A DNA stretch of 64,000 bases from Ariolimax columbianus (Eukaryota; Mollusca; Gastropoda; Stylommatophora; Arionidae). The stretch is taken from positions 41,568,793 through 41,632,792 of the forward strand of contig JAVGWX010000004.1 of assembly GCA_036924085.1 (NCBI GenBank), in the 5' to 3' direction. The position numbers and the translations under genes are program-made. This document shows, piece after piece, positions 10,210-22,602 of this stretch (its first letter is position 1; the number at the start of each line of letters is the position of its first letter). Below the pieces are notes generated by a model, which saw only the letters and a program-made list of their open reading frames with translations, made no database searches and had not been told where the DNA came from.

Positions 10210-13200
10210 GGCATAATAATATTATCCCTAAACAATTAATAGCTCTGAAAGTGCTACACAATGTGCAAGGATATTATCAACACAGCTATGGAGTAAGATA
10301 TTGCAATATTCCAATTACATATATTAAACGCAGCAAAACATCTTGATACAGAATGTAATAGTAAAATCGACGAAATACGCCTGTATTTTAATTAAAGTAT
10401 GTAAAATCTCTTCCGGAGACATGCGCCAACATGGCTGCTGATCTGATTCGCCCCTGAATCATGAGTTGGGTTTTTGTGATCTTTGGGTCTACAATTGCAG
10501 TGTTACGGATTAGTATTGGATAACGCGTTTTATGTGCGTTTGTTCAATTAGACTTGTACCAGTCAAAGCGCCTAGATGTATTTCAATCGATATATTATAA
10601 GATAACGTCGATCACAGAAAACACAAGAGCCATTCAAAGCAAACGGTGGAGATAAAAACAAGCCCGGAAACAAAAATACGGAAAGACACAGCATTCAGAA
10701 TGAACATGTGACGTCATGCTTGAGTAGACAGGGAGATCAGAGAACAGTTCACAATATGGAGGGGCACGTTGCCTGGAGATGGATGGACTCCGCCAGGTGC
10801 AGAACGTCCCATGACACGCCGTTATTGCAGAAAGCATGGAGAAACAATCAGAAATGCGCCAGCCGTCTCAAGATACGGCAATGACGATCATACCATTGAG
10901 GTTAACTCGCCAAGACGGAAGATTCAATATTCTGGCCCACACAGAGTAGAGTGGCGGGAACTGATCCAACAATCCACAGTATTGGTTCCCCAATGACCTT
11001 TCAGGTTACGGAACTGATGATCATAATGAAAATCTGCATAATCGCAATCGTCTGTTGTAAAATTATCGGTCATTGAAATTACTTTTTTTTTAAATCGCAC
11101 CTATTGATAATGATGACCCTTAAAAGGCAACAAACGCACAGACAACAACAAAATAATACATGTGATTGATGCTGCATTCAGTAGAAGACCACTCAGGATA
11201 AGTGGAAGAAAGTAGACTGATACAAATAACAGTAATGGATTGGTCATGACTCCTTCTAGTAGTCCGGGAAATCCTACTACCATTTCCGCGGTACATTCTA
11301 TTTGATTGAATTTCATCCGGCGTCGAATAGCAAGGATCCTCCCACAGGATCCCATTTTTAGAACTTACACGACAGTCTCGTTTGTTGAGTCGTTCTTAAT
11401 GCATTACTAATGAATGAATATGTTCACATAGGCTATTTATAGTTCTATGTTGCCAAAATAGTTCAGATATAGAGTATATTGTGCTCGTATATTTCATGTA
11501 CCGCCGATGGTGACAAATCTTCAAATACGTGGTTTTGGGAAGGCCACTGTAGCGAAACCTCATACAATGATGGATCAATGCCATCCAGAACCACAAAAGA
11601 CAGAGAGCAGGTCTTATATTGCTCTATCGGCTAAATATCAACAGGAAAAAAAATCATGCAAGATGGACACCTCAGAGCTAAACCACTCCCAGATCTGGAA
11701 AGCCACAAGACGGAAGCCATCCACAAACCTATTACTAAAAGCCAAACATATATTACGTTTGCAGATCATGAAAATTGTTTCTGATCTTGTAGATAAACAG
11801 CATTACTTCAAAATATGGCTCACTGTGGAGTAAACAAACACCTAATGAACCTATGAAGCAGTACTTACATTGATAGCCAGTCCTCTGTTAGAACAATAAC
11901 CGAACTCTCAGACAAATTTCATTTAAAATATGTAGTACTGCAAGAACGTGTGCCAATTCCTTTATGCTTCATCATATACGAAGACCACATATGTAAACCA
12001 GAGTCAAGGAAACAAAATTGGTGAGCTCTTAACCAAGCTTTTTATCACAGACGACCAAGCTGTCATAGCAACTACATAAATACAATTTATAATATAATAA
12101 ATATTGACAAACTAAATAAAACATAAGCTAAACATATTTATGTTACCCAAATAAATGTCTTTACGACGCTCATTTCCATTGTTTGAGATTCAACTAGGAG
12201 GTTAAATAAGGCTTAGAAATAACCGTCGGTTTCCAGGGCCGTCGCCACAGTGTAGGTCGACTTAGAAATCATCTATCACAGATAGAATAGACCGTAGGCG
12301 TGATCTGGGCTCGAATCTGTGTCCTTTTGGTCAAGAAATCAAAGCACAACCGTTCGCTATCATCCCATTTCCTCATGCATGTTGAAATCCATTATTTATT
12401 TCCCATAACGTACCTATATCCGCAAGATATATTTCTGCTTGTTTGCCCGAAGGCATTAAACACAGATAATTATAAATTAAACAACTGTAAATGAACGCTC
12501 TGAGGTAAACGGTGTATAAACAGGGTTAAAAACAGATTTAATCATCACAGACAGACCGAGGGTAAAAGGTGCAAAGCAATAAGTCAATAACATCGTAGAT
12601 ATTACCTGCACAATCTAAACACAGCCTAAAGGTGCATGGACACAAACTCTCAACTTATTAATTACGATAATATATGGTAGGTGGTGCAGTTCATTCAGGT
12701 CAATTGCTGCTTGTAACATTCTTTGGTTGTAGATCTTCCTTTCGTTAGCGTTGCGCCTTCTTCGCCACTTCTGCTGCATATTTTGCAGTCAACGTAACCC
12801 CTACAATTACATCTGCTACAAAAAACCAACCACTCTGCAGCCTCTTACATAGTATTTTTATCACAATTGCCATTTTCATTGTTACTGCCACTTCTCATGA
12901 AAATATTACAACTGCTACAAAGACTTCTTGAAAGTGTCTCTGAAAAGCTTCAACGTTGATGTCATTTCCTGTGTGATGTTTTCACAGATCCATTCTACCT
13001 GAGGCGTTAGCATCACGCAAGGTGCTCAGATCGCAAAGCCGAACTGAATGGCTAAAGCTCAGAGAAAGCGTGACACCCGAAAGAGGAAACGCACGACTCC
13101 TTTTTTTCAAATATGTGTCTCATGTGTGGATGAGTCTGCATGTCAATATTAACCTTTACACTCACATAAAAACACATCTCGTAGCACAAGTCTGATCCTC

Positions 13201-13255
13201 GCGCCACCTTCGCCTACGATTAATTAATTATTACCTATTAATTATTATTATTATT
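10210..13255. other. Long stretch without recognised genes
   Basis: Three kilobases with no convincing coding trace. A minus-strand frame at 11101-11355 would encode 84 residues with two hydrophobic stretches, and a plus-strand frame at 11507-11833 encodes a basic 108-residue peptide. Neither resembles a family I know and neither has supporting signals. Confidence 0.5.
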
Positions 13256-13257
13256 AT

Positions 13258-13485
13258 GTAGTCTTAGTCTTAGTTGACCTGTACTTATGCAAGGGCATTA
13301 GCCCCCGTGCAGGTCCCATCTCTGGTGTAAGCTGAATGTAGCCCGAAAAGGATTACCTGCTTAGCGGGATAGGCTCAACCAGCTATGGAGGGTGGTTAAC
13401 TGGTGTGCGAGTCCATCTTAACAGACTCAAACACTAGTGGAAAGTAGACCCACAACCTACTAGGAGCCATCTATGCTACTATTAA
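13258..13485 (+). repeat. Dispersed repeat B, copy 2
   Basis: Second copy of the 9395-9625 family, preceded by a TTA-rich tract. Shares gacctgtactt, gcccccgtgcaggtc-like and aaagtagacccacaacct blocks. Confidence 0.7.
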
Positions 13486-13585
13486 ACCATATACCATGTC
13501 ACACAGTTAGTCACCTCTTATATGCTCTCTGTGGGGCAGGGATGCTATTCTTGTCCTTGTCATTCACATAGACCCCGGCAAACCA

Positions 13586-13797
13586 TTCGTTATTATTATT
13601 ATTTTTGCTTTTATTGTTATTATCATTATTATTATTATTACCACTGCTACAACAAATACTACTTGCATACGAACATGTACTACACTACTGCAACCAATGC
13701 TACAACTTGCACCTCTATGACTATTGTCAATTATGTTACACTACTTCGGCTATTACTATTAATACTATTATCACTACTACTACTAGTCTGTCGCTTC
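13586..13797. repeat. TTA/CTA-rich microsatellite
   Basis: Interrupted tta and cta trinucleotides. On the minus strand it directly follows the end of the RT fragment at 13798 and may be its expanded tail. Confidence 0.75.
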
Positions 13798-14365
13798 TTT
13801 TAATGCATTGGCCATTGGTCCCAACTCTCCAGCATTCAGAGCCCTTGGCTGCTCTTTCTGCCTCTCTCCATGTGTAAGCATTTAGTCGTAGTTTCTTCTC
13901 ATATTCCCTTTTGCATGTATTTTTAGTTCTAGATTTCCTTCTCTTCCCCTGCGGATTCCACGTGAGAGTCTGTCTGGCGATGTTGGTCGGTGGCTTCCTC
14001 ATCGTATATCCTTTCCAATCCTACTTTCTTCTCTTAACGTGTTGTTCCAGTGGCTGAAATTTGCTCAATTGACATGGGTTTTCAGTTCTTACCATATCTT
14101 GTCAGTTGAAGTACTTTATCTTGTGTTGGCATATGTCAACGTAGGACTGGAGTCCGCTGCATTACGCTTGTCGTTCTCCGTGTATCCGCTATATACAGCA
14201 ACCCCGACTTCAAGTTTCTGAACCATACAAGAGGACAGGAATTACACACATCTGAAAATACGAATTTTGGATCCGAGAGAAACTCTGTCATTATTCCACA
14301 CCCGGTGAAGGTCTTTGTTAATGGAAGCAGCAAGCCCGATCTGCCTTAACGTGTCAGGCGCACTG
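13798..14365 (-). pseudogene. Non-LTR reverse transcriptase C-terminal fragment
   Basis: Minus-strand frames give LHRVWNNDRVSLGSKIRIF, a degenerate LLYG segment, QDMVRTENPCQLSKFQPLE, then MRKPPTNIARQTLTWNPQGK with a basic KNTCKREYEKKL and YTWREAERAAKGSECWR. This is the thumb and C-terminal tail of a non-LTR family widespread in invertebrates, in which the end reads like GHTLRKP...TWNPQGKR...GYTW. Several stops and frameshifts. The fragment at 20855-21130 (FADS box) looks like an upstream part of the same family. Confidence 0.8.
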
Positions 14366-14524
14366 AGTCCATCGGATGAAAAGGAATGCATCTTCATACA
14401 TAATATGCATGAGTGGTAAGTACTTCTCTGGCTTTTAAAAGTGTCTCATTAGTTGCCAAAGAGTGTTTCAATCCACACTGGCAATAGTCTATTCTCATAG
14501 TCTATAAGGGGGAACTGAGACGCT

Positions 14525-14862
14525 AGTCCGGTCAAGCACAACATACCGACCAGGACGTCGCGTCTTGGTCAGGCACAATACACTGACCACGACCCCTATC
14601 TATGTTACATACAGCCTTCTTTGGAAGCAGGCTGTGGTCAAGGAAGTCTGGCTGACGAGATTTGGATCAAAGTGATTCCCGTAGTAGTCAGTTCCCACAA
14701 GTGAAGGCAAGCATAACACAACCGGCTGAGGACCGCGGTCCACCAAAATCAGCACGCTCGGGATGTAAGGAAAGCTGCGTAACGCTTTTTTTCAGGGCAC
14801 ACACAAGTGTCAAATTACTTATTGCGGGCATCAAACACCAACATCAACAACAACATAGTCTA
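14525..14862 (+). repeat. Dispersed repeat C, copy 1
   Basis: Diverged copy of a family also present at 48800-49165 (minus) and 50945-51310 (plus). Shared blocks: tcagcacgctcgg, ggtccacc and gcaggctgtggtcaagg-like. Confidence 0.7.
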
Positions 14863-14864
14863 TC

Positions 14865-15405
14865 AAATGTGTGTATAAGGATGTTTTCCATTCAATATTC
14901 TGTTCGTTTAGGATGTGGAGATGTATAACCTGGGCGCGATATTCCCTGGCGGAATCCTGCCAGTTTCTCTCAGAGTTTGTTGTTATGAGATTATTTTCAA
15001 GACATATCTGCTTTAGACTTCATATATTTTTTTTACAGTCACACAGAAATGTGGTTAGCATTATGGCACAAAGACCATGATTTTGGGGACCTGTGTCTTG
15101 TCATGATCTGTGTGATCCACACTGGGTTGACTGGAGGTTCCTTTCTATCGGCATACTCCTCAAATGCTGAGGTAGACAAGCGTTAGCTTACCATTGGTTG
15201 AGTGGACCCCGGCTACTCTCATCTAGTTTAGTTCACATTTGAAACGATGTCTCGGGGTGTGTCCACTGCGTACGCTGAAGCTGTCTGGAGCCACAGGTGA
15301 GAGCTAGCTGTCAGTTGGGTCCAACAATGGGCGATTCTATTCTAGTGGAACTGTGATCATTTCTTCCCACCAGAGATAGAACATAACCATATCACCCTAT
15401 ACATC
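14865..15405. other. No recognised feature
   Basis: No coding trace or repeat noticed. Confidence 0.55.
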
Positions 15406-15407
15406 CT

Positions 15408-15722
15408 AACTCATACACACAACATGAACGCACAACATGAACACACAACATGAACACACAACATGAACGTACAACATGAACGCACAACATAGACACACAA
15501 AGTGCACACACAACTTGAACACACAACATGAACACACAACATGAACGCACAACATGAACACACAACATGAACACACACCATCAACACACAACATCAACAC
15601 ACAACATCAACACACAACATGAACGCACAACATAAACACACAAAGTGCACACACAACTTGAACACACAACATGAACACACAACATGAACGCACAACATGA
15701 ACACACAACGTGAACATAACAT
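15408..15722. repeat. ACACAACATGA minisatellite with higher-order duplication
   Basis: Tandem 13- to 15-bp units of cacacaacatgaa type. A longer block containing cacaaagtgcacacacaa occurs twice (near 15497 and 15639), so the array has been duplicated at about 142 bp as well as at unit level. Confidence 0.9.
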
Positions 15723-15729
15723 TTCGAAA

Positions 15730-16565
15730 CACAAATACACAGATACAGGCACAACCACTCATTAACATACAAAAATACGTAAACGTCCTCGCATTACAAA
15801 TGACCATTGAACACCACAACCCACAACGTACACAGAAAACACAGAAAATATACACAATAAATAATGTAACTACAAATACACATTTACAACGGTGAAATGT
15901 AGCTCAAATGTCAGTATTGAAGGCTTTAACACTTGAAATGAATGGAAAACAAATTTTAAATGAACTCACTGTGGTTACCGGAAAGAAAATAAGATTGAAA
16001 AAAATTAAAAGATAAATTATAGACATTGATCAGAAATTATTTTATAACATCTGTTTGAAGTGGACACACACAAAAAGAGCCTAATATTTAAGAGTGATTG
16101 ATCGTTGGTAAACATGGCACGAAATCGATTCATTCTACACTTGTCTGTGTCCCTAACAGCTGTTTCTAATTATAGATGCTACTCTAGAGGTCTCAATTCG
16201 GTGTTTTATTTGTTACGTCCAGCCCCGCCATCTTTTATTTCGTATTGAAGAGGCAATGCAAGCATACCATTAGATACATTGGACTTACATTCGGACTCGT
16301 GCATGTTAGTTCCTTTCTGGCGTATATCTGGTACTGTCTATGTCCACTGATTCCCCACTTCTTGAGTTTTTCATATGATGTTGCCGTTGTCAAAGACTCT
16401 CGTTCACTGCTTGTGTCGATATTCACCAGTCTTTTGCCTTTATGAATTCCCCGATTTGTCAAGCACCTGACTAAGAGCATTTTCTTAGGCTTTTTTTTAA
16501 CCTTAAGGCGTGTCTATATTACGGTTATATAACTAAAACTAAACTGAGGAACATACATGCCTTTA
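15730..16565. other. No recognised feature
   Basis: An 81-residue minus-strand frame at 16235-16480 has no family resemblance. Otherwise AT-rich unique sequence. Confidence 0.55.
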
Positions 16566-16569
16566 TAAG

Positions 16570-17305
16570 TCTACAGGAGGGTCTTTCAAAATAAAGTCCT
16601 CGGGGATATTGACAAACGACTGCGATGCTAAATTTGCGAAACGGTAAGTTCCTTTTTCATACTACGTAAAAATACTACAGACAGAACGAGACGGATGTCA
16701 TAAATAGCACAACCAGACGTTATAGATGACACATCCAGACAGGACGATAACTACATTTTTTACTACATTTCAATGAGAAATGGAGGATTCGGAATATCAA
16801 TAAAAGTAGAATACCGCCGAGTCACTTCGACTTGGCAAGGAATGCAGTGAGTGGGGGTAATATATAAGTGGGTGAATCATATAACTATGGACCTGTGCTG
16901 CATAGTGAGAGAGCCACATATATCCCACTCATTATCGGCTCCTGGTTTTCCCTTATAACTTTTTAAATCAGCGGACGAATACAAATCAAATTTGACATAG
17001 ACAAAACTTTGATGTGTGAGAAGCATAATAAACTCAAATCAAATATTGAAAACGGTCGCTATAAATAAAAGACATGTCTGCACATGCGTCTCCGTGTAAT
17101 TGAAGATATTCACCAACACATCAGTAGTCACAGACTCAATTTCTCGAGTAATGGTTGCTTGCGATACACATCGCCACTTGTGTACTTCCGTTATGTTTGT
17201 TACACACCAAGGTATGTTACTGTCAAATTGATTCTGAATTACATTAATTGGTTTAAAAGTTATATGTGAAAACAGGAGCCTGTAGTGAGTGGGTCACCCT
17301 GTAGC
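16570..17305. mobile_element. Possible TA-flanked non-autonomous DNA element
   Basis: The left border reads tacaggagggtctttcaaaa, and the reverse complement of the right border reads tacagggtgacccactcac. Both begin with TACAGG next to TA, a terminal pattern common in mariner-like elements. The match beyond the first 7-10 bp is weak and nothing inside is coding. Confidence 0.3.
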
Positions 17306-17729
17306 TAGAGGTTCTCAGTTAAAACTATAGTTCGTTCCAAAATTACTGAACAACTTTGGCGATTTATAGTAACAAATCCCCTTGACAGAATGGCATGACA
17401 TTGTGTGTGGGTATTAATAATAGTCACGACCTTAATAAAATATGTTTTGTCCATCTAAAACTGTTCGCCTGCAAGTTATTACTTATGTGTGATTAGTAAA
17501 ATGACACTGAGCTAGATTTGGTATACTTATACAAGTTAGACAATAACACAATCCAGTAATCCGTGCAAAAGATGAGTTATTTTCAGCGAACTCTCGAGAA
17601 TGTCGTGACAACAATTTAGGCGAATCGTTCACTCTTCTTTTGCACACATGGATGTGACGTATCTACAGGTCATTTGTTTTCCGTTGGGAGAGGTTGTACG
17701 TTGTACAACATTCTTATTAATTTAGTAAT

Positions 17730-18560
17730 GAGTTTCAAGTGCAAATTCAAGACTATGCAGAAGGTGGCTGTATTGTACAGTTACTTCTTCAGAGAAGCCA
17801 GAAAGGAACGTTTATATCACGACATACAAGATCCTAGGAACAGAACAAAACATGCTCTAGGCATAGATGGAATATCTTTCTCTTCCCTTCCCGCCCCTTT
17901 TATTGGAAAACAAACATAGGCCTGCATGTCTTGTTATGTTGTAGCGCAGGAAGATACAATTCCATCTTCAGTAAGCACGATACAAGTAATTATTAAATGG
18001 TTTGCAAAAGAAAATATATTTTTTATTTTCCCACAATTTAAAATCAGATTTACTGCAGCTTGTGAGGTGGACTAGAAAGACAACGATGTTTTTTATTGAC
18101 ACGATAATTCCAAAGTATGGCAACATTTCTCTTCGACTATTACTGTACAATTCACACCTCAACATTATAGAACTTGTGTGGGCTTCAGTCAAAGGTCACG
18201 TTGGCGCACAGAACAAGACTTTCAAACTGTGCGATCTTCAAAAATTCACACTTGATTCCCTCTCAAACTGTGCGATGTTAAAGAATTGACACTTGATTCC
18301 CTCTCAAACTGTACTATCTGAAAGAATTGACACTTGATTCCCTCTCAAACTGTACTATCTGAAAGAATTGACACTTGATTCCCTCTCAAGCTGTACTATC
18401 TTAAAGAATTGACACTTGATTCCCTCTCAAACTGTACTATCTTAAAGAATTGATACTTGACGCCATCTCAAAAATAGATAATAAGTATTGGGATAAATGT
18501 GAAGAGCATGTGCTCCGAGAGGAACACATATTGGCAATGAGATGGGTTGCGTTTTATCCA
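17730..18560 (+). pseudogene. DDE transposase, decayed and split by a 41-bp minisatellite
   Basis: An N-terminal piece (about 17740-17870) contains FREARKER, IQDPRNRTKHALGIDG, resembling the helix-turn-helix start of this transposase group. After a degenerate gap come LLLYNSHLNIIELVWASVKG (the final catalytic Glu region, Glu at 18170-18172) and HVGAQNKTFKLCDLQKFTLD. The coding sequence then dissolves into six 41-bp tandem units and resumes at about 18452 as LDAISKIDNKYWDKCEEHV and LREE. The continuity of meaning on both sides shows that the array arose inside the gene. The catalytic Asp residues could not be found. A Ser/Asp-rich tail (SQESTSTEDCNGD, near 18710-18750) may be the original C-terminus. 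Confidence 0.75.
18222..18470 (+). repeat. 41-bp minisatellite inside the transposase gene
   Basis: Six units at exact 41-bp spacing (cttgattccc at 18251, then 18292, 18333, 18374, 18415 and the degenerate cttgacgcca at 18456). Because 41 is not a multiple of three, each unit shifts the frame and abolishes the protein. Confidence 0.95.
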
Positions 18561-19359
18561 GTCGTCAGCAGTTGTTCATCTCTTCGAGAGTCGTCAGCAT
18601 TAGAATGGAGCGGTTCACATGCCAATCTCAGTTGCTGACACCTCCACCAATTGCCTCACAACATATTAAACACCGCATCGTTATGAATACAAACTTTGAT
18701 CCTGCATCCCAGGAAAGTACATCAACTGAAGACTGCAATGGCGACAACTCAATGCCCTTGCTGTCCAAGGTTCTGCAATATCGAATGGGGATCATACCAG
18801 TCACATTCGCATCAACAAACACTAAGATGTTTTCTCAGCGGAATGAAAAGATAGTGATCTTAATTATTTTTGGGGAAAAACAGCAACAAGTGGTACTTTA
18901 TTTTTCTGCTTTGCACAGCGAATCTTTCGTGATCATTTTGAGTCGTGTGAAGATCTCAAGATCAAAATTTCCTTCAGGACCCATGCCGCAAAAAGAAGCA
19001 TAACACAATTTGATAGCAAAAGAAGATTTAACTTGACATATACTAATGGTGAAAAGTTCTCTACGTCTCATTCAGTGTTATCATATGTAGTATAGAAACG
19101 ACTTTGGAAAAGGTCGCCACCGTTTAGTGTATTATTGTAAAATCTTAAGTTTGATTAATATTGTTTTGTGCACATGCAAAATTATATAACAAAAACGGTT
19201 TATGCAAAATCTCCGTTTCCTGTGAAATCGTTGAACATTAAATTTTAAGGTCGTAGGAAATACAACACGGTTTGCAAAAAATGACTGTTATAAGTAGAGT
19301 AGTTTTTGAAAAAATTGAGCGAGAGTGTGTTCAACAATTTAGGAACGAACTATAGATGT

Positions 19360-20850
19360 GTGCTGTTACCGAGCGGAGCATTCCTGATTAAACCTTCGAG
19401 TACGAAAATGTCGATCGAGGCAGTTATTTAGTTCTGAAAACATCAGTGTTCAGGAAAGTTTAATGTCAGTCCTAGCCTTTGGAAGGTACACAAGTGCTGT
19501 CTGCTGCATTAGTTTATGGCAGACTTGGAAGCTTAAGACTATAGGGATTTGCACGGATCGCATGCCCTAGTCATATAAATATTATCATCACGAGTGAGCT
19601 GAAATCCTCCCTTTAAACGCAAGTATACCATTTACGGATAGAAGACACGCTCTGAAGTCGATCAATGACGACTTTGTAGATTATGACAGGGCAATCAATG
19701 AACCGCCCAATTACTGACTGTGCACTTCTAAAATGATACATGGGTGGGCGTCTTGGAGCAAATTGCATGAATGTGTCAGGAGTGCCAGCTGTTTTGCCAT
19801 TTCTTGAAATAGAAAGGGTCTACCGGAAGTGCAGTGACGTGTTAATATTAATACGACGAAAACAGAATAGCTTCCATACGGCAACTGTTTTATTTTAACT
19901 GTGCTATCACGCTGGCGTTATTACCATGACTGAGGCCTACTAGAAAGATTTATAGGGCTAGAAAATAAAAACACCTTGCCCTCCAGTCGCCTCGCACTGC
20001 ACGGGAGATATTTTTATATTACAGCCGATAGAGATAAAAACAAATATGCGCTCTACCGAGGTTTACAATATATGTCGTCTTGGTCAGAAGAGATTAACAA
20101 AATTGAAATAAACTCAATGTTATGCAAATTATTGCCCAATACAAAAAATCCATAGTTTCCTCGCTATTCATTTTATAAGAAAACAAAACTGCGATTAAGT
20201 GTGAGAACACCTTTAGGATATTAAAGGCGCTAAACATTTTTGTTTAAAAGTAAATCTATGTCCATTTGGCTGTTGTTTGCTTTAGTAGTTGACAGTAGCT
20301 TCTCGTTTGACTTCTCTGCATTTATTGATCTGGTTTCTCTTGAAACATAGAGCTGGCCAGAGATTTTTGTTAATAGAAAAAATGTTTGTATACTGTAGTT
20401 TTTTGTAATGAATCAAACAATAAAAACATGAACATTGCGCGGAGCATAGTTCTTCAACAATGAATCATCATGAGCTTCGATCAGCGATTAAATCTACGAC
20501 CCTATCTACGAGCTATGTCTATTTGCCTTCAATTTCCGTCACCAGTTGTGTCAAGGTTTACCTATCTTTCTCTTTTGAACAGTGTACCAGTGCAGACACT
20601 GTCGAGTAATGCTACCTCATTGTGTGACCTATCTGTCCCCATTGTCTCTTCTTCATCCCCTGCGCCACCAACGACTAGCTCGACCTGCACCACAGGTCGA
20701 CATCTGTGACCTTACCATACTACTTCAAACCTAACATTCGCGCAGAGTTTATTTAACTTAATCAAGTCTCCCCGAGATTTCTGAATTCTTAAGATAATAT
20801 CGTTTTCTGTGCATACAATTTTGTTCACATTGCTGCAAGGATATGGGAAC
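19360..20850. other. No recognised feature
   Basis: A Ser/Thr-rich 79-residue plus-strand frame at 20470-20709 is the only notable ORF; no family resemblance. Confidence 0.55.
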
Positions 20851-20854
20851 GGAC

Positions 20855-21130
20855 CAACATATTGGAGGAGAACGTGTCAGACGAAATCGAAACATTCTCA
20901 ATTGTATTTATTCTCATAATCTTGGTCATGTCTCTGTGAACTCGTAACCCTAACCTCATCGACCATATATCGAGTTAATTTATCTTAATCTGAAGTTGAT
21001 TCCAGCTCTGGGACAGAAAGGCCAAGCTATCAGCAAAGTGGAAGTCCTCCATCTGTGTCTATAGCGACCAGTGTATGCCACAATCATCTGATGATGTCGC
21101 TGTCTTCGTCATCGAGTCGACAGCAAGTAA
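20855..21130 (-). pseudogene. Non-LTR reverse transcriptase fragment around the active site
   Basis: The minus strand reads FSVLLAVDSMTKTATSSDD, then GIHWSL, then QMEDFHFADSLAFLSQSW and QLQIKIN, followed after a frame change by TKIMRINTIENVSISSDTF. This matches the active-site region of a common invertebrate non-LTR RT, in which the motif is FADDLALLSH; here the second Asp is Ser, so it is inactive. Likely the same family as 13798-14365. Confidence 0.75.
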
Positions 21131-21134
21131 AACT

Positions 21135-22165
21135 GAGAAAGGTGTCACAATTCATCCATGTGGCAAAGAATTAAATATTAAAATGAAATGTATACAATCT
21201 CTAAAACTTTAATTTTTTGTTAGATAAAAGATGAGAATACGATGTATGCCAAGAAACAAAGCATTAGAGCTTAAACGCTCCCAACCTATTTTAATGTTGA
21301 GAAGTTTAACTGATCTCAATCAATGAGAGTCCAACACCCTGACCGCCTCTTCAACAGTTGTATGCTAGGTGTTAGTTGGCATCCCCTTATTTTATCCTGT
21401 GAGTTCCAATACAGCGAATGTATGTCTATAGTGCAGTGCTTCTTTCTGAGTGTGTTTTATGGACCTCCCTTTCCTTTCCGTATTGTCCAGTACATTGATT
21501 TTTGTTATGTTCTAAGACAAATTATTATTATACACAGACATCTAACACAATGTTTACAACAAAGACTTCTGTAGTCTACATACTGGACGTGATACTCTCA
21601 GTTATACTCGATCATGCTGTATAACATAAGACTGAGGTACTATTGGTGGATATCAATCAAATCACACTTTCCTGAGATCATCCTGCTGAGTTTCACATTA
21701 CAGCAGTTTTGGATTTCTTCATAATGGCTCTAACGTTGCAATGTGTCCCTTCATTTTATAAATATTAGTTCCCAAATAGGGAAAATTATGTATTACTTGG
21801 ATTATTTTCATCGTTTTCTTTCTTTTCTAATTATTATTCTACTTCTTCTTTCTTCTTCCTTCTTCTTTCTCGTCTACTTGGTCTTCTTAGCGATCGTCCT
21901 GAAAAGAATACTGTGGCGTAATTTAGAGGTTTACGTCGAGGCTGCGATATCAGCGCTTTTTTGGCCGCAAAGTTCTGGTTTCAGCAGGTTTTTTTGGATA
22001 CCCGGTTTGCCTTCCCGGTTTGCCTTGCTAGTTTGCCTTGCCACTGCGATCGATATTGTCTTCCCAAGACTACTCTTGCAGTCTGCTTCGACCGCCGTTG
22101 ATTATCTGACAATCAATGTTTTATGTAGTGTTATTGCTTCTCTAAAACCACTGTCTTTTATCTTC
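21135..22165. other. No recognised gene; possible 5' UTR of the next element at the right edge
   Basis: Pyrimidine-rich from 21820-21890. The stretch 21950-22165, with a repeated ccggtttgccttg motif, may belong to the 5' UTR of the element that follows, but its boundary is not visible. Confidence 0.4.
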
Positions 22166-22182
22166 ACTATCATGGAGGACAG

Positions 22183-22366
22183 GAACGACCGACCCCAACC
22201 AGGCACGTCCACATGTGGCGGATAGTGGAACGACCGACCCCAACCAGGCACGTCCACAGGTGGCGGATAGTGGAACGACCGACCCCAACCAGGCACGTCC
22301 ACAGGTGTTGGATAGTGAAACGACCGACCCCAACCAGGCACGTCCACAGGTGGCGGATAGTGGAAC
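22183..22366 (+). repeat. Four 45-bp tandem repeats at the 5' side of the retroelement
   Basis: The block aacgaccgaccccaaccagg starts at 22183 and recurs every 45 bp, four times. An ATG at 22171 opens a 17-codon frame that stops within the first unit. Tandem 5' UTR monomers act as promoters in several non-LTR families; that role here is inference. Confidence 0.9.
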
Positions 22367-22602
22367 AACCTTCAGATATGGAGCGTCAGCTGCGATATAA
22401 GCCAGGTATAATAACTGGACGAATAAGCAGTCGTGGACCAACCGACGGTGTATTCCAGCAGGATGGGGTGGGACAACAGGTGGCACTGCTTTCCCCACTG
22501 AAATACCCCATGTGTCCTATGACGAGTATACCAAGCGGGTAAGAGCCTCTATATGCTCTAGCCACGGGAAGGAAACCACGGTAGACAAACCAACCTACTG
22601 CC

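Larger units (their letters stand above)
17325..19355 (+). mobile_element. DNA transposon with ~27-bp terminal inverted repeats
   Basis: The left end ctatagttcgttccaaaatt and the reverse complement of the right end ctatagttcgttcctaaatt agree for 14 bp and then with few mismatches to about 27 bp. A TA duplication is plausible within the CTATAG ends. The interior carries a broken DDE transposase (17730-18560). Length about 2.03 kb. Best placed in the Tc1/mariner-like superfamily, clade unknown. Confidence 0.8.

Noticed and set aside
11101..11355. 84-residue minus-strand membrane protein
   Set aside because: Two hydrophobic stretches only; no family resemblance or gene context, and AT-rich DNA yields such frames by chance.
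18542..19003. 153-residue plus-strand ORF as an independent gene
   Set aside because: It lies within the 17325-19355 transposon and overlaps the transposase tail in another frame.
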